Shown: positions 9,205 through 19,283, counted from the stretch's first letter. The stretch is DNA of 64,000 nt from an uncultured Methylococcaceae bacterium (GCA_903859415.1 CAIOMN010000072.1:1-64000), one strand, 5' to 3'. Program-made: numbers and translations. The notes: a model not told the origin generated them from the sequence alone.

Positions 9205-10327
9205 TGCCCTCTCCTTTCGTCGTCTCCGTGCTCTGTGTCGTAAAGAGACCCTGCAAATCTTACGTGACCCCAGTAGTAATATTATTGCCTTCATATTACC
9301 CGTACTGTTACTTTTTATCTTTGGCTATGGCATTAACCTTGACTCCAGCGCAGTACATATAGGCCTGGTTCTTGAAGACACCAGCCCGGAAGCCCGCCGG
9401 TTCGCCAACAATCTGTATGGTTCGCCCTATCTTCAAGTGACTACAGGACTCAATCAGAAAGCCATGGAACAAGCAATGGCTGCCGGTCAAATCCGTGGCT
9501 TCGTCGTGGTTCCCCAAGACTTTAGCGAAAAAATTAAACGTCCGATGGAAACCGCTCCCCTTCAAGTCATCATAGACGGATCAGAACCTAATACCGCCAG
9601 TTTTGTGCAAAATAATATGCGGGGAGTCTGGAACGGCTGGTTATTACAACGCGCTACAGAGCATGGTGAAAAGCCGGCCACTGACATTACTATTGAATCC
9701 AGGTTTTGGTTTAATCCCTCAGCCGAGAGTCGAAACTATTTAATTCCCGGATCAATCACTATCATTATGACCGTCATTGGCACCTTACTCACCTCACTGG
9801 TTGTCGCTCGTGAATGGGAACGAGGTACCATGGAGGCATTACTTGCTTCACCGGTAACACGCACTGAATTATTACTGAGCAAGCTCATCCCTTATTATAT
9901 TTTAGGGATTGTCTCGCTGTTCTTATGTGTGGGCGTTTCGGTAGTTATCTTAAAAGTCCCCTTTCGTGGCTCAAGTCTAGTCTTATGGGGAATCGGCTCA
10001 CTTTTTTTAAGCAGTAGCCTAGGCATGGGGTTATTGATTTCTACCTTAATGCGCAACCAATTTAATGCCGCCCAAGCTGCACTCAACGCCGCCTTTTTAC
10101 CCGCACTGATGCTCTCAGGCTTCGTTTATGAAATCCGCAGTATGCCTGAAGTTATCCAAGCCGTTACCTATCTGATTCCTGCCCGTTACTTTGTCACCGC
10201 CATACAAACTATTTTTCAGGCAGGGACTGTCTGGCCTTTATTATTGAGCAGCGGACTTTTCCTTTTACTATCTTCCGTGTTTTTCATTGGCCTAACTGCC
10301 TTAAAAACCCGCCGACGCTTGGAGTGA
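9197..10327 (+). CDS. ybhS: YbhS-type ABC-2 permease
   Basis: 376 aa from the ATG at 9197, which overlaps the ATPase stop (an ATGAATAA arrangement); an in-frame upstream ATG at 9164 would overlap further and is less likely. An N-terminal helix ([20 protein letters not shown]) precedes a large periplasmic domain (about 45-165), followed by five C-terminal helices with the ABC-2 signature [20 protein letters not shown]. It is one half of the exporter pore. In E. coli the YbhFSR system is linked to drug and Na+/H+ export; the substrate here is unknown. Confidence 0.92.
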   Translation: MNNALSFRRLRALCRKETLQILRDPSSNIIAFILPVLLLFIFGYGINLDSSAVHIGLVLEDTSPEARRFANNLYGSPYLQVTTGLNQKAMEQAMAAGQIRGFVVVPQDFSEKIKRPMETAPLQVIIDGSEPNTASFVQNNMRGVWNGWLLQRATEHGEKPATDITIESRFWFNPSAESRNYLIPGSITIIMTVIGTLLTSLVVAREWERGTMEALLASPVTRTELLLSKLIPYYILGIVSLFLCVGVSVVILKVPFRGSSLVLWGIGSLFLSSSLGMGLLISTLMRNQFNAAQAALNAAFLPALMLSGFVYEIRSMPEVIQAVTYLIPARYFVTAIQTIFQAGTVWPLLLSSGLFLLLSSVFFIGLTALKTRRRLE

Positions 10328-10332
10328 TGTAA

Positions 10333-11439
10333 ATGCTGTCTCGTATCGTCACTTTAATCATCAAAGAATTGCAAATGCTCCTGATGGATCGTTCAAGCCG
10401 TATGGTTCTAATTATGCCAGTCGTACTTCAACTCGGTTTGTTTCCCTTTGCTGCCACGCTGGAAGTCACCAATAACACGCTTGCCGTTTTTAATGAGGAC
10501 AACGGCAACCAGTCATTAGAATTGATCAAACGATTTTCTAAAGCACAGGCATTTAGCGAGTTCATTCCACTTTACAGTGAGCTTGATATCCACCAGGTAC
10601 TGGATAATCAAAAAGCCTTGATCGTCATTCGGTTTCCAGCAGATTTTTCACGTAATATTGCCGCCGGACATTCTGCAACTATTCAAGCTTTACTCGATGG
10701 TCGACGCTCAAATAGCGGCCAAATCGCCTTAGGTTATATTCAACAAATACTCCTAAACTATAAGAACGAACGACTTATTGATCAAAGACGCTCACCACCC
10801 AGCCTTTTAATTACGCGAAATTGGTTCAATCCAAATCTCACTTATGTCCGCCATATCGTGCCGGGGTTAGTCGCCATTATCACAACCATCAGCACCTTAA
10901 TTATAACGGCCCTCTCCGTAGCCCGTGAACGTGAACAAGGCACCTTCGACCAACTCCTCGTTTCACCTCTGACACCCGGTATGATTATGATTGGCAAAGC
11001 CATTCCCGCTATGCTAGTGGCTATAACTCAGGCCACGATTATTCTTTTGGCCGGTATTTTTATTTACCAGATACCTTTTGTTGGCTCATTTATGCTGCTT
11101 TATCTGTGTATGATCTTTTATGTACTGGCTCTGGTTGGTTTCGGACTGTTAATTGCTTCGATTTGTGCCACTCAACAACAAGCTTTTTTAGGTGTGTTTA
11201 GCTTCGTGATGCCAACGGTTCTGCTTTCTGGCTTTGTTTCGCCTGTTGAAAATATGCCACTCTGGTTACAATATGTAGACTGGATAAATCCACTCCGCCA
11301 TTTCATAGTTATTGTAAAAGGAATTTTTCTCAAAGATATTGATATCCCCATCATCCTGCACAACCTATGGCCGCTGTGGGTCATTGCCATAGGTACACTT
11401 AGCGCCGCTAACTGGAAGTTTCGCCAACATCTGGGATAA
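10333..11439 (+). CDS. ybhR: YbhR-type ABC-2 permease
   Basis: 368 aa, the same length as E. coli YbhR. It shares topology with the preceding permease: one N-terminal helix, a periplasmic domain (about 40-165), then five or six helices. The ABC-2 signature AREREQGTFDQLLVSPLTPG is at about residues 195-215. Five nucleotides separate it from the preceding gene. With YbhS it forms a heterodimeric channel driven by YbhF. Confidence 0.92.
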   Translation: MLSRIVTLIIKELQMLLMDRSSRMVLIMPVVLQLGLFPFAATLEVTNNTLAVFNEDNGNQSLELIKRFSKAQAFSEFIPLYSELDIHQVLDNQKALIVIRFPADFSRNIAAGHSATIQALLDGRRSNSGQIALGYIQQILLNYKNERLIDQRRSPPSLLITRNWFNPNLTYVRHIVPGLVAIITTISTLIITALSVAREREQGTFDQLLVSPLTPGMIMIGKAIPAMLVAITQATIILLAGIFIYQIPFVGSFMLLYLCMIFYVLALVGFGLLIASICATQQQAFLGVFSFVMPTVLLSGFVSPVENMPLWLQYVDWINPLRHFIVIVKGIFLKDIDIPIILHNLWPLWVIAIGTLSAANWKFRQHLG

Positions 11440-11453
11440 TACAAAAACATACC

Positions 11454-12899
11454 ATGCCATCATTTACTTATTCATTAACAGGCATCCTCGGGCTGAGTTT
11501 TTTATTATCAGCTTGCATGGTTGGACCTGATTATCAGAAGCCCAAAACCATCTTGCCAGCTGTTTGGATTTCCGCGCCCTCCAATCCTAATCAAGATCAC
11601 CTGGCCATCGAACAGTCTTGGTGGAAAAACTTCCATGATCCGGTTTTAAACCGATTAATAATGAAAGCCACCGCTAACAATTTGGATATCAAAATAGCTG
11701 AAGAGCGAATCGCCCAAGCACGTGCGTCTCAATCGGCTGCCACTGCGGCACTCTTTCCGACTGGAGAAATAATGGCGAATGCACTTCGTCAATCGAACCA
11801 GATTGGTTTCCCCAGTAGCGCGCCCAGCACTTTAACTGGTGCCCTTAAAAAACCCTTTAATATCTTTAAAACCGGGTTTGATGCCAGTTGGGAGCTTGAT
11901 CTGTTCGGCGGTCATCGCCGTGAAGCAGAATCCGCTAAAGCCGAACTTGAAGCCTCTGCTTTATCACGTGATGATTTAGTCATCAGCCTTCTCGCTGAAG
12001 TCGCATCCACTTATATTGAGATTCGTCAATATCAAGCGCAATTAAAATTTGCGCAAGAGACCGTCGAAGCAGATATAAAAACCACCACTATCACCCAACA
12101 ACGTGTTGACCTAGGCGAAACAGCGGGTGTTGATGTCTCAATAATGGAATCACAACAGCAACGTGATCAAGCACAAATTCCTTATATCAGTAATCTGCTC
12201 AGTCAAGCTGAATACCGTATGGATGTTTTATTGGGTGAAAAACCGGGGGCGACCCACGCATTAGTCAATCCGATTAAAGCATTACCTGTCATGGATCAGA
12301 AGATTCTGTTAACCACGCCTGCGTCTGTTATCGCTCAACGCCCCGATATTCGTATAGCAGAACGCAAGCTCGCCTCTGCCACGGATCAAGAAGGCGTCGC
12401 CACGGCAAAGTTCTTCCCTGATATTTCTCTCGTTGGCTTTATTGGACTCTTTAATACCAACGCCGGAAACCTGCTCAACGTCAGCAGTAAATCATGGTCC
12501 ATGGGTGCCAATGTGTTATGGCCTATCCTCAGCTTTGGCTCACTGTCTGCCAATTTGAGTGGTGCAGAAGCAAGACAACAGGAAGCGTTGACTAAATATC
12601 AAAAAACCATTATCAGTGCTTTGTCTGATGTGGAGTCTTCCTTGACGGCTTATACCGAGCAAGAAAAGTACAGTCAATCTGTAGAGAAGGCCACAGCGGC
12701 GGATCAACATGTCTATAATATTGCCGTTAAGCGATACGAGGAAGGCTTGACCTCCTATTTAGAGGTGTTAGAAGTAGAACGAAAACTCTATAGCTCTCAG
12801 AATCAATTGACCTTAGCTAAAGCACAAACAACCCGCACTTTAATTGGTGTTTATAAAAGCCTGGGGGGTGGTTGGAAAATCGCTGAAACTTTAAAATAG
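11454..12899 (+). CDS. NodT/TolC-family outer-membrane efflux lipoprotein
   Basis: 481 aa. The N-terminal signal ends in a lipobox (SFLLSAC, Cys near residue 21) followed by MVGPDYQKPK, the hallmark of NodT/OprM-type outer-membrane factors. Two OEP repeats follow (about 60-250 and 275-470), with LDIKIAEERIAQARA and ISALSDVESSLTAY helices. It completes the exporter with an outer-membrane channel, so the five genes from 6473 to 12899 encode a full tripartite pump. The 14-nt gap to the previous gene supports one transcript. Confidence 0.92.
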   Translation: MPSFTYSLTGILGLSFLLSACMVGPDYQKPKTILPAVWISAPSNPNQDHLAIEQSWWKNFHDPVLNRLIMKATANNLDIKIAEERIAQARASQSAATAALFPTGEIMANALRQSNQIGFPSSAPSTLTGALKKPFNIFKTGFDASWELDLFGGHRREAESAKAELEASALSRDDLVISLLAEVASTYIEIRQYQAQLKFAQETVEADIKTTTITQQRVDLGETAGVDVSIMESQQQRDQAQIPYISNLLSQAEYRMDVLLGEKPGATHALVNPIKALPVMDQKILLTTPASVIAQRPDIRIAERKLASATDQEGVATAKFFPDISLVGFIGLFNTNAGNLLNVSSKSWSMGANVLWPILSFGSLSANLSGAEARQQEALTKYQKTIISALSDVESSLTAYTEQEKYSQSVEKATAADQHVYNIAVKRYEEGLTSYLEVLEVERKLYSSQNQLTLAKAQTTRTLIGVYKSLGGGWKIAETLK

Positions 12900-13014
12900 C
12901 ATCCTATAATTTTATGAAATTTACTTGAAAAACTGCAAAGACATTAACTAATCGACTTAAACACTGCCTTGATTTCGATGAATCTGCTACCGTATGCTGA
13001 TATTTTAGCAAGCT

Positions 13015-14922
13015 CTACCAATCCAGATAAGCCCCCCCATAAATAGCGGCACCAGGGTAGTTAAAGCCATATAAATCGGGAGTACGTTGGTTGTTAATAT
13101 TTTCCCCTCGTAAAGTGAGTTTAATTTTAGGTGTCACCTGATAATTAATACTGGCGTTAACGCGAGGCGCGGCATTAATTTGAATGGTGTTAATTGAATC
13201 TACCCAATAACCCTCACGATACGTTAAATCAACCCGGAGTGTTAATGGCGCAAGCATTTTCCATTCTGTCCAGAACTGGCCTTGATGATTGGGGCGATTA
13301 GGTATCTTATATCCGGTTTGCGGATTATTCGCCATCATATACGTGTAACTAAAGCCACTTTTCCAGTTTTTGTGCCATTGAAGATTCGTTTGAGCTTCAA
13401 CGCCTAGGATATGTGCCTCGTTTATATTGACACTTTTTATTGAGCCACTGGCTGATTGTTGTAAAACAATTAAGTTATGATAATGTTGTAAATACGTTGA
13501 GGTGGTTATTTCATAAGACCGGGTTGGCTGCCAACGCCAGCCAATTTCGCCGCCTACATTACTTTCGGGTGCTAAATGTATCGTACCAAAAAGAGGGTGT
13601 AATCGTTCATTGATTGATGGCGTTCTATAACCGGTTCCGACTTTAGTCCATAGCGTCATAGTGGATATAAAACGCCAGTTATTGTTGATATTAAACAAAA
13701 CATGATCACCACCCAATTGATCATAATGATCAAGGCGCACTTCTGCACCCGTTAGCCATTGCCCCCATTCTATTTCAGCGCGAGCGATAGGACTGACCAG
13801 GTTATTGGTTAAGGCATAAACTTTGGCAGGATTACTTGGGCTTTCTCCGTGTTGCTGTTGGGCATCAATCCCCCATATTACATTCAGCGAGTTTTGACTT
13901 TGATTATCTAAAAGAATCTTATGGGTGTTTCGCCAATGCGCCAAGAGTAATTGAGAGCTTAAATCCATTGAGCAACAATTCTTTAAACTACCTATTCTTC
14001 CGGCTTGTTGATCTTTGGTAAAACCTATTTGTAAGGTACTATTCCAATGTTCTGACAGATGATAATTAGCTTGGCTCTGGGCCAACCAGGTTTGTTGCTT
14101 CACTAAGCTGTTAGGGTCATCTTTCCAACCTCTTAAACCATTAGCTAACTGGCCAGGGCCGTCATAAGCGTCTCGGCCATTTACATAATAGAGGCTACTC
14201 TCTAAACTAATATCCTTAAAGTGTTTATCCCAGCGTAATAAGCCTGTACTCAATTGAGAATTATCACGCTCATTACTCCCTCCATTCGCTGGACTGGCTT
14301 GACTGATACCTTCAAAAATATTGGTTTGCCCGCCAGCGACCGTCCAATTCCCTAATTTATTGTGTGTACCCATACCGACGTTGTTACGGAGTGTGCCATA
14401 ACTTCCGCCTTCGGTATGTAAAAAGGCTTGTTCATTATTCAATTGTCGACTGGTTAGATTAAGAGATCCCCCTAAGGTTCGACTGCTAGTTTGTGCCCCA
14501 TCATTGCCACGGATGACACTAACCCGGTCAAGCAAATCCAAGGGGTAATGGCTTAAAGGAAAAAAGCTCGTAAAGTTACCAAATAAAGGTATTCCGTCTA
14601 AATTAACAAGACCTAATCCACCACCGGCTCCCCTTAGGTTAATACGTGAAGAGCCATTTCCATTGGCTTGTGAAATTTCTGTGCTGGGAAGACTTCGTAT
14701 TACACCATTTAAATCAGCTCTGTTAACAGCGTCTAAATCGGCACGATTAAAGTCATTCTTTGAATGAGAGATATGAGTGATATTTTCAGCAGACTCGTCC
14801 TCTATAACCATATCAGGCAAAGTAACCAATTCAGCTTCACTAGCCTGAGAAACCGTTAATGTATAGGGTGCCCATAATAGGCACAAACACACTAGATCAA
14901 GTTTATTGAGTTTGAATTTCAT
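13015..14922 (-). CDS. TonB-dependent outer-membrane receptor
   Basis: 635 aa. The signal peptide is residues 1-28. A TonB-box-like stretch is near VIEDES (about 40), followed by the plug domain (about 50-160) with RINLRGAGGG and LDLLDRVSVIRGNDGAQTSS, and then a beta-barrel ending in an aromatic C-terminal residue (YLDW). It imports a chelated metal or organic ligand using TonB energy. The ligand cannot be told from sequence. No siderophore or cobalamin genes are adjacent. Confidence 0.9.
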   Translation of the reverse strand: MKFKLNKLDLVCLCLLWAPYTLTVSQASEAELVTLPDMVIEDESAENITHISHSKNDFNRADLDAVNRADLNGVIRSLPSTEISQANGNGSSRINLRGAGGGLGLVNLDGIPLFGNFTSFFPLSHYPLDLLDRVSVIRGNDGAQTSSRTLGGSLNLTSRQLNNEQAFLHTEGGSYGTLRNNVGMGTHNKLGNWTVAGGQTNIFEGISQASPANGGSNERDNSQLSTGLLRWDKHFKDISLESSLYYVNGRDAYDGPGQLANGLRGWKDDPNSLVKQQTWLAQSQANYHLSEHWNSTLQIGFTKDQQAGRIGSLKNCCSMDLSSQLLLAHWRNTHKILLDNQSQNSLNVIWGIDAQQQHGESPSNPAKVYALTNNLVSPIARAEIEWGQWLTGAEVRLDHYDQLGGDHVLFNINNNWRFISTMTLWTKVGTGYRTPSINERLHPLFGTIHLAPESNVGGEIGWRWQPTRSYEITTSTYLQHYHNLIVLQQSASGSIKSVNINEAHILGVEAQTNLQWHKNWKSGFSYTYMMANNPQTGYKIPNRPNHQGQFWTEWKMLAPLTLRVDLTYREGYWVDSINTIQINAAPRVNASINYQVTPKIKLTLRGENINNQRTPDLYGFNYPGAAIYGGAYLDW

Positions 14923-15001
14923 ACCAAAAATAAGTTTTTTTGTGTAATATAATGAATATATTATGGAATTGATATAACTTTTTGTGCTGAGGAGGAAACC
15001 G

Positions 15002-15042
15002 GCACATCAGGTTCACACTTTTAATGTTGTTACCTGATGTGC
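15002..15042. repeat. 11-bp inverted repeat upstream of the TonB receptor
   Basis: Perfect 11-bp arms (GCACATCAGGT at 15002-15012 and its complement at 15032-15042) with a 19-nt loop. It lies between the end of the glycine-zipper lipoprotein gene and the start of the TonB receptor. No U-run follows on the minus strand, so a simple terminator is unlikely. A leader hairpin or a regulator site is possible. Confidence 0.5.
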
Positions 15043-15081
15043 GCTAACAGAAGAAACTTCGGCTTTTTAAATGAGGATTAT

Positions 15082-15471
15082 TTAGTTAACTAGCGTATGT
15101 CCGCGCTGACGCATACACACTTTAAATGAACGCTTAAAGCCTTCGTTGGCTTGATAACCTTCCCACAATCCCGCTGGAATTGCCAGGATAGCACCACCCG
15201 CCGCACCGGTCGCCGCACTACCTGCAACAGCACCCACAGCAGCACCGCCTGCAGCACCCGTCACAGCGCCAACAGCAGCGCCCATGCCCACTTCCTTAGT
15301 AATATCAGACGCTTGATCCGCCAGCGCCTTACATTCGACTGTGTCACGTTGAACAGTCTCGGGATGCTTGTCTAAACGAGGATCAATTATCGGGCGCCAG
15401 CCGCTCATAGAAGCGCACCCAGTTGCTAATGCAGAAAGCACCAACAGGGTTAATACGTTTTTCATTTTCAT
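15082..15471 (-). CDS. Glycine-zipper outer-membrane lipoprotein
   Basis: 129 aa from the ATG at 15471, which a GGAG Shine-Dalgarno precedes by about 6 nt; a TTG 12 nt further upstream lies inside that Shine-Dalgarno and is rejected. The signal peptide ends in a lipobox (SALATGC, Cys at about residue 19). The core is a run of Gly/Ala repeats (GAAVGAVTGAAGGAAVGAVA, about 65-95), a glycine-zipper helix hairpin that can insert in membranes. The C-terminus has a CMRQRGH motif. Family members are small envelope lipoproteins of unclear function. Confidence 0.8.
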   Translation of the reverse strand: MKMKNVLTLLVLSALATGCASMSGWRPIIDPRLDKHPETVQRDTVECKALADQASDITKEVGMGAAVGAVTGAAGGAAVGAVAGSAATGAAGGAILAIPAGLWEGYQANEGFKRSFKVCMRQRGHTLVN

Positions 15472-15663
15472 GTTTTTCTCCAAAAAAGGTTTGTTTCGTT
15501 CATAAGAAACCGTTGCATTATTCCCAACCAGAAACGGGATTTTCTTAACTGATGTTTTAAATATATAGGCGGCTTAGCTGTTTTACAATAGTACAGTTAA
15601 TAGATGGATCATTTCATAATTGGTAGCGTTAAGTTCATGCCCTGTTCATGTAAATTGAGTTAA

Positions 15664-16011
15664 CTACCGACAGAAAAAGCCTACAAAGTAAACGACTCCT
15701 ACGCCAACCCAGGATACTGCTAACAACACCCAAGGCAGCCAGTGTTGGCGATACACAATGATATGTTCGACTTCATGCTCTTCCGTTTCAACAGACACTG
15801 ATTTTTGATTAGCAGCTTTCTTAAGCCGTCTATTCAGCTCTCTGGCTTTTTCTTTCTGCTGCTTCTTATAAAGCTCAATGCCCTTTTGAATGCCTTGCGC
15901 AATCAGCTTGGTTTGTTCTTTCGTTTGAGCAGGTCTCTGAATACCTTTAGCGACTCTCAACGCCTCTTCCTGAGTTTGCGGCGAGGGCTTTTGATAAGTG
16001 TTTTTAGTCAT
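15664..16011 (-). CDS. Small C-terminally anchored membrane protein paired with DUF815 ATPase
   Basis: 115 aa from the ATG at 16011, which overlaps the upstream ATPase stop by 8 nt. The frame also extends upstream inside the ATPase, but that part has no sign of coding use. The N-terminal 75 residues are charged and helical (KGIQKGIELYKKQQKEKARE), and the C-terminus is one hydrophobic helix (WVLLAVSWVGVGVVYFVGFF). This is a tail-anchored protein with its bulk in the cytoplasm. Translational coupling to the ATPase suggests that it recruits the ATPase to the membrane. Small DUF2956-like proteins have this build; I am not certain of the family. Confidence 0.65.
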   Translation of the reverse strand: MTKNTYQKPSPQTQEEALRVAKGIQRPAQTKEQTKLIAQGIQKGIELYKKQQKEKARELNRRLKKAANQKSVSVETEEHEVEHIIVYRQHWLPWVLLAVSWVGVGVVYFVGFFCR

Positions 16012-16768
16012 CATTTTTACCGTAAGCATTGAAAAACTGCTTGGCTGTTCTACCATTCTTAGACGCATTTTGATGGGCAAAGTCTAAAGCCTGTTTATGC
16101 AAGTCTTCACGATTACCCAAATAATCAATAAAATAACTATCGATAATATCCAGATACGTCTGCGTATGTTGCGGATAAAAAGCCAGCCTTAAACCAAACC
16201 GATCGGACAAAGATATTTTCTCCTCCACTGTATCAGAATAATGCACCTCATCATCAATCAATTGCGTAGCAAGATTATCAGCCATCTTCTCGGGTAATAA
16301 ATGCCGACGGTTCGATGTGGCATAAAACAACACGTTTTCGGGTGGCAATTCAATAGAACCTTCTAGCACACTCTTTAAGGGTTTATATAACGTATCACCC
16401 GTATCAAAAGACAGGTCATCACAGTAAATCACAAACCGTTTGGGCAGCTCACGGATATCGTCTACGATTTCTGGAAGATAAATCAAATCCTGCTTATCCA
16501 CTTCAATCAATCTTAAGTCGCGGTTTTTGTATTCGTTCAACACCGCTTTAACCAATGAGGATTTACCCGTACCGCGTGCTCCCCACAAAAGCGCATTGTT
16601 TGCAGGCTGACCTGATATAAAACGAAGGGTGTTATCAATCAATTGCTGCTTTTGTTTTTCGATACCTAATAACTGCTCAAGGCTTACCGGATCAATCTGC
16701 TTAACAGGCCGCAGATATTCCTTGCGTTGTCGCCAGATAGCCGCATAAGTCGTATTCCAATCTATCAT
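16004..16768 (-). CDS. DUF815 family AAA+ ATPase
   Basis: 254 aa. Walker A is LLWGARGTGKSSLVKAVL (about residues 60-75), Walker B is FVIYCDDLSF, and sensor 1 is LFYATSNRRHLLPEKM. These with the LLGIEKQKQQLIDNT N-terminus identify the DUF815 family of small AAA+ ATPases found across proteobacteria. Biochemical function is not established. It overlaps and precedes the small tail-anchored protein at 15664, so the pair is probably one unit. Confidence 0.85.
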   Translation of the reverse strand: MIDWNTTYAAIWRQRKEYLRPVKQIDPVSLEQLLGIEKQKQQLIDNTLRFISGQPANNALLWGARGTGKSSLVKAVLNEYKNRDLRLIEVDKQDLIYLPEIVDDIRELPKRFVIYCDDLSFDTGDTLYKPLKSVLEGSIELPPENVLFYATSNRRHLLPEKMADNLATQLIDDEVHYSDTVEEKISLSDRFGLRLAFYPQHTQTYLDIIDSYFIDYLGNREDLHKQALDFAHQNASKNGRTAKQFFNAYGKNDD

Positions 16769-16834
16769 CGTAATTTATCCCTAGCCGTTGTTAATGTCTT
16801 TAAATTATTCCACATTTTGGAGTCATTGCACTCG

Positions 16835-18841
16835 TTAATTTCCTTGAGGTGAAATTAAGTAGCGAATTGATTCCGCGGTCCAATTACCGCGTTGTTTTAT
16901 TTTTCCATTTTCAAACGTTATCCAGGCATATCGACCTAGATGAGATAAACGACTACCCAATGCTTTAAGGTTATTTTCAGCTTGAACTGGATCATTGGGT
17001 AAAGACATTAATAAGAGTCGGGTATTGGGTTTATCAAGCACCCAAACCTGAGTGTTCCCTTCTTTTAGATTTAAAGGACGCGGTGGTAAATGCTGACGAT
17101 TAAGCCAGTCATCCAGTTTTTGGGCATCCCCTACAATGACCAAAGACACGTTATTGTTAGCCTGCTGAATAGTAACAGACGTCACCTCACCCTCTACAAT
17201 GGCTTTAACCGCCTCAAGGCTAGATGACTTTAATGCATCATTCAGACTTAAAACAGACAGCTTTCGACTGGTAATGATATCTCTTAAAATAGGCGGTGAC
17301 TCACTGGGAGTCAGTGCCCGCCAAACAGTAAAATCGGGATCAATCGCTATAGCGACAGGCTGGGGGCTTGGTTTTAGCACACTCGACGTGCTGGCATGAT
17401 TAACCCTGATATAAAAATCTTCCGCACCCTCAGCAGAATAAACACGCACAGGCACTAGCGAGTTATTATCGCCCAGCGTTTGCTTTAGCTTAAAGCGCAA
17501 TCGACCATTTTCATAAACAGCGTCCTCGATTGCATAATCAGACACCCCGACTTTAGTGAGCCATTGCTCAAACAAACGGGAAAGAGAGGTATGGGATTGT
17601 TGCTCAAACACCTGACGCAATTCCTTAAAGCCCGCTCTTTTAAACTGATACTTTTTCCAGAATGTTCGCAAAGCGGCATAAAAGTGCTTATCCCCGATTT
17701 GCTCACGCAGTGCCATAAACAGCATCGCAGACTTTCCATAACCCACTGTCGATGATGCGACATGATGCCTGGCTTTAAAAGCCGACAAGGGTTCTTCTTC
17801 ACCTAAGGGCAGTGCTTGTCTATCCCGTAGCCAGCCATAACGCATGTCCTTGGCCGCATCCTTGCCAGCGTCTTCTTTAAAGGCATAATCAGCCATAAAC
17901 GTGGTCAAACCCTCAGACCAATTGCCCTGTTCAGAATCGATAAAGACCCCATTACCCCACCAATTATGTAGCACTTCATGTCCCAGGGAAGTGTCTTTAA
18001 TAAAGGGTAGTTTTAACACCTCACGACCCAGATATGTTAATGACGGCATACCTAAGCCCGTAGGTAACACACTCGATACAATACTAAAATGCGTATAGGG
18101 ATATTCGCCTAACTGCTGACTGTAACGTTCTAAATAACGTTTGGATGCGGTTAAATAGTCATCCGCTAACTCGGCAATCTCTTTATGAAAATACGTGCGT
18201 AAGGTGATTTGTTTCTGCTGGATATAAAAACTTTTCTCTTTGACTTCATAAGCGCCGATCATTAAATCAATCCCTTCAATCGGGTGATCCATGATAAAGG
18301 TGACATGGCGGACATGATTACTATTTTCTTCTAATACAGGTGTACCCGGAACGACGGCTATTTGATCTTCAGGCGTTTGGAGAGTTATTTTGTAAGTTAT
18401 TAGCTTTCCGATATCAGGATACCAGTGACTATTTGCTGATAAAAAGCTACCTTCTTGAGATAAGAACAAGGGGATTCGATCCGCTGGACTGGACTGATTG
18501 AACTCTGAATTTAATTCTGCAAGCTGTCCGTGATAACGAAGATGCAATGTAGGGTGCTTGATGGATGTTGGTAATACCAATTGATAGCGGGGTTGATCAG
18601 CAGTGCCGATATGTTTAACTTTGATGGATCGACCCGCACAATCAGCAGAATCGATGATTAATTCTGGCGATAATTCGAAAGTATAAGGAGATTGACCGTT
18701 GAGAATGATATGGGCATCCGCTTCAAACGTATGCTGAGCCGGATTTACCTTAACGGCTATATCGAGGTCTGGAACCGATGCCAGAGCGGAAAAGCTCACC
18801 CCAGTAAGCAAAATAGAAATTAATAAGCGATATATCGACAT
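16835..18841 (-). CDS. Secreted M1-family (gluzincin) metallopeptidase
   Basis: 668 aa. The signal peptide is residues 1-21 (cleavage after ALA). The zinc motif is HEVLHNWWGN at about 289, with the third ligand Glu in NWSEGLTTFMADY about 20 residues on, the M1 aminopeptidase pattern. An N-terminal beta domain (about 25-210) matches the M1 fold, and the GYGKSAMLF helix region is also present. The exopeptidase GxMEN loop is replaced by GLGMPSLTYLG, as in M1 relatives of uncertain activity. The final 140 residues are a distinct domain ending in YLISPQGN. It would act in the periplasm. Confidence 0.85.
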   Translation of the reverse strand: MSIYRLLISILLTGVSFSALASVPDLDIAVKVNPAQHTFEADAHIILNGQSPYTFELSPELIIDSADCAGRSIKVKHIGTADQPRYQLVLPTSIKHPTLHLRYHGQLAELNSEFNQSSPADRIPLFLSQEGSFLSANSHWYPDIGKLITYKITLQTPEDQIAVVPGTPVLEENSNHVRHVTFIMDHPIEGIDLMIGAYEVKEKSFYIQQKQITLRTYFHKEIAELADDYLTASKRYLERYSQQLGEYPYTHFSIVSSVLPTGLGMPSLTYLGREVLKLPFIKDTSLGHEVLHNWWGNGVFIDSEQGNWSEGLTTFMADYAFKEDAGKDAAKDMRYGWLRDRQALPLGEEEPLSAFKARHHVASSTVGYGKSAMLFMALREQIGDKHFYAALRTFWKKYQFKRAGFKELRQVFEQQSHTSLSRLFEQWLTKVGVSDYAIEDAVYENGRLRFKLKQTLGDNNSLVPVRVYSAEGAEDFYIRVNHASTSSVLKPSPQPVAIAIDPDFTVWRALTPSESPPILRDIITSRKLSVLSLNDALKSSSLEAVKAIVEGEVTSVTIQQANNNVSLVIVGDAQKLDDWLNRQHLPPRPLNLKEGNTQVWVLDKPNTRLLLMSLPNDPVQAENNLKALGSRLSHLGRYAWITFENGKIKQRGNWTAESIRYLISPQGN

Positions 18842-18967
18842 TTGGGTAAAAGCTCAGATAAAATTCGATACCTTTATTATATCCACTATTCAACTGTCGG
18901 AGGTGTCAGATGATTTTTCGTTCAATCAAATATACGTCTCAAAATTTCCCGCATTAAATGGCTTTCC

Positions 18968-18996
18968 TTGATAAGCAGACTAACAAGCCCTATAAT
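18968..18996 (+). promoter_or_regulatory. Sigma70 promoter of mazEF
   Basis: TTGATA at 18968-18973 and a perfect TATAAT at 18991-18996, separated by 17 nt. The start codon of mazE follows at 19026. The AT-rich TATAATTATACTTTTATATA run covering the -10 is a plausible autorepressor site for a MazE-type protein. Confidence 0.7.
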
Positions 18997-19025
18997 TATA
19001 CTTTTATATAACATCAGGTATTGTC

Positions 19026-19283
19026 ATGTACACCACAAATCTTCGTAAAGTGGGGGGATCAATTATGCTAGCGGTTCCTCCAGCACTGCTTGATATGTTG
19101 CAAATGAAATCGGGTACCACGGTCAGTGTTGATGTCGATCATGGACGACTGGTGGTTGAGCCTCAATTACGTCCTCGCTATACCCTCAATGAGTTGCTAG
19201 AACAATGTGACGCTTCCGCACCAATAAGCGAGGAAGATCATGCTTGGCTGGATTCCAGACCGGTCGGTAACGAGCTGCTGTAA
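19026..19283 (+). CDS. mazE: MazE-like AbrB-fold antitoxin
   Basis: 85 aa. The N-terminal 45 residues form a SpoVT/AbrB swapped-hairpin DNA-binding domain (LRKVGGSIMLAVPPALLDML, then GTTVSVDVDHGRLVVEP). The C-terminal half (YTLNELLEQCDASAPISEED) is the flexible toxin-neutralising tail. MazE binds and blocks MazF and represses its own promoter. Its stop is directly followed by the mazF ATG, so the two are translationally coupled. A damaged second copy of the end of this gene is found at 30223. Confidence 0.93.
   Translation: MYTTNLRKVGGSIMLAVPPALLDMLQMKSGTTVSVDVDHGRLVVEPQLRPRYTLNELLEQCDASAPISEEDHAWLDSRPVGNELL

Noticed and set aside
14923..15081. Cobalamin or other riboswitch before the TonB receptor
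   Set aside because: No B12-box-like or other conserved riboswitch core; only the 11-bp inverted repeat is present.
16012..16080. N-terminal extension of the tail-anchored protein
   Set aside because: It lies wholly inside the DUF815 gene; the ATG at 16011 gives the natural coupled start.
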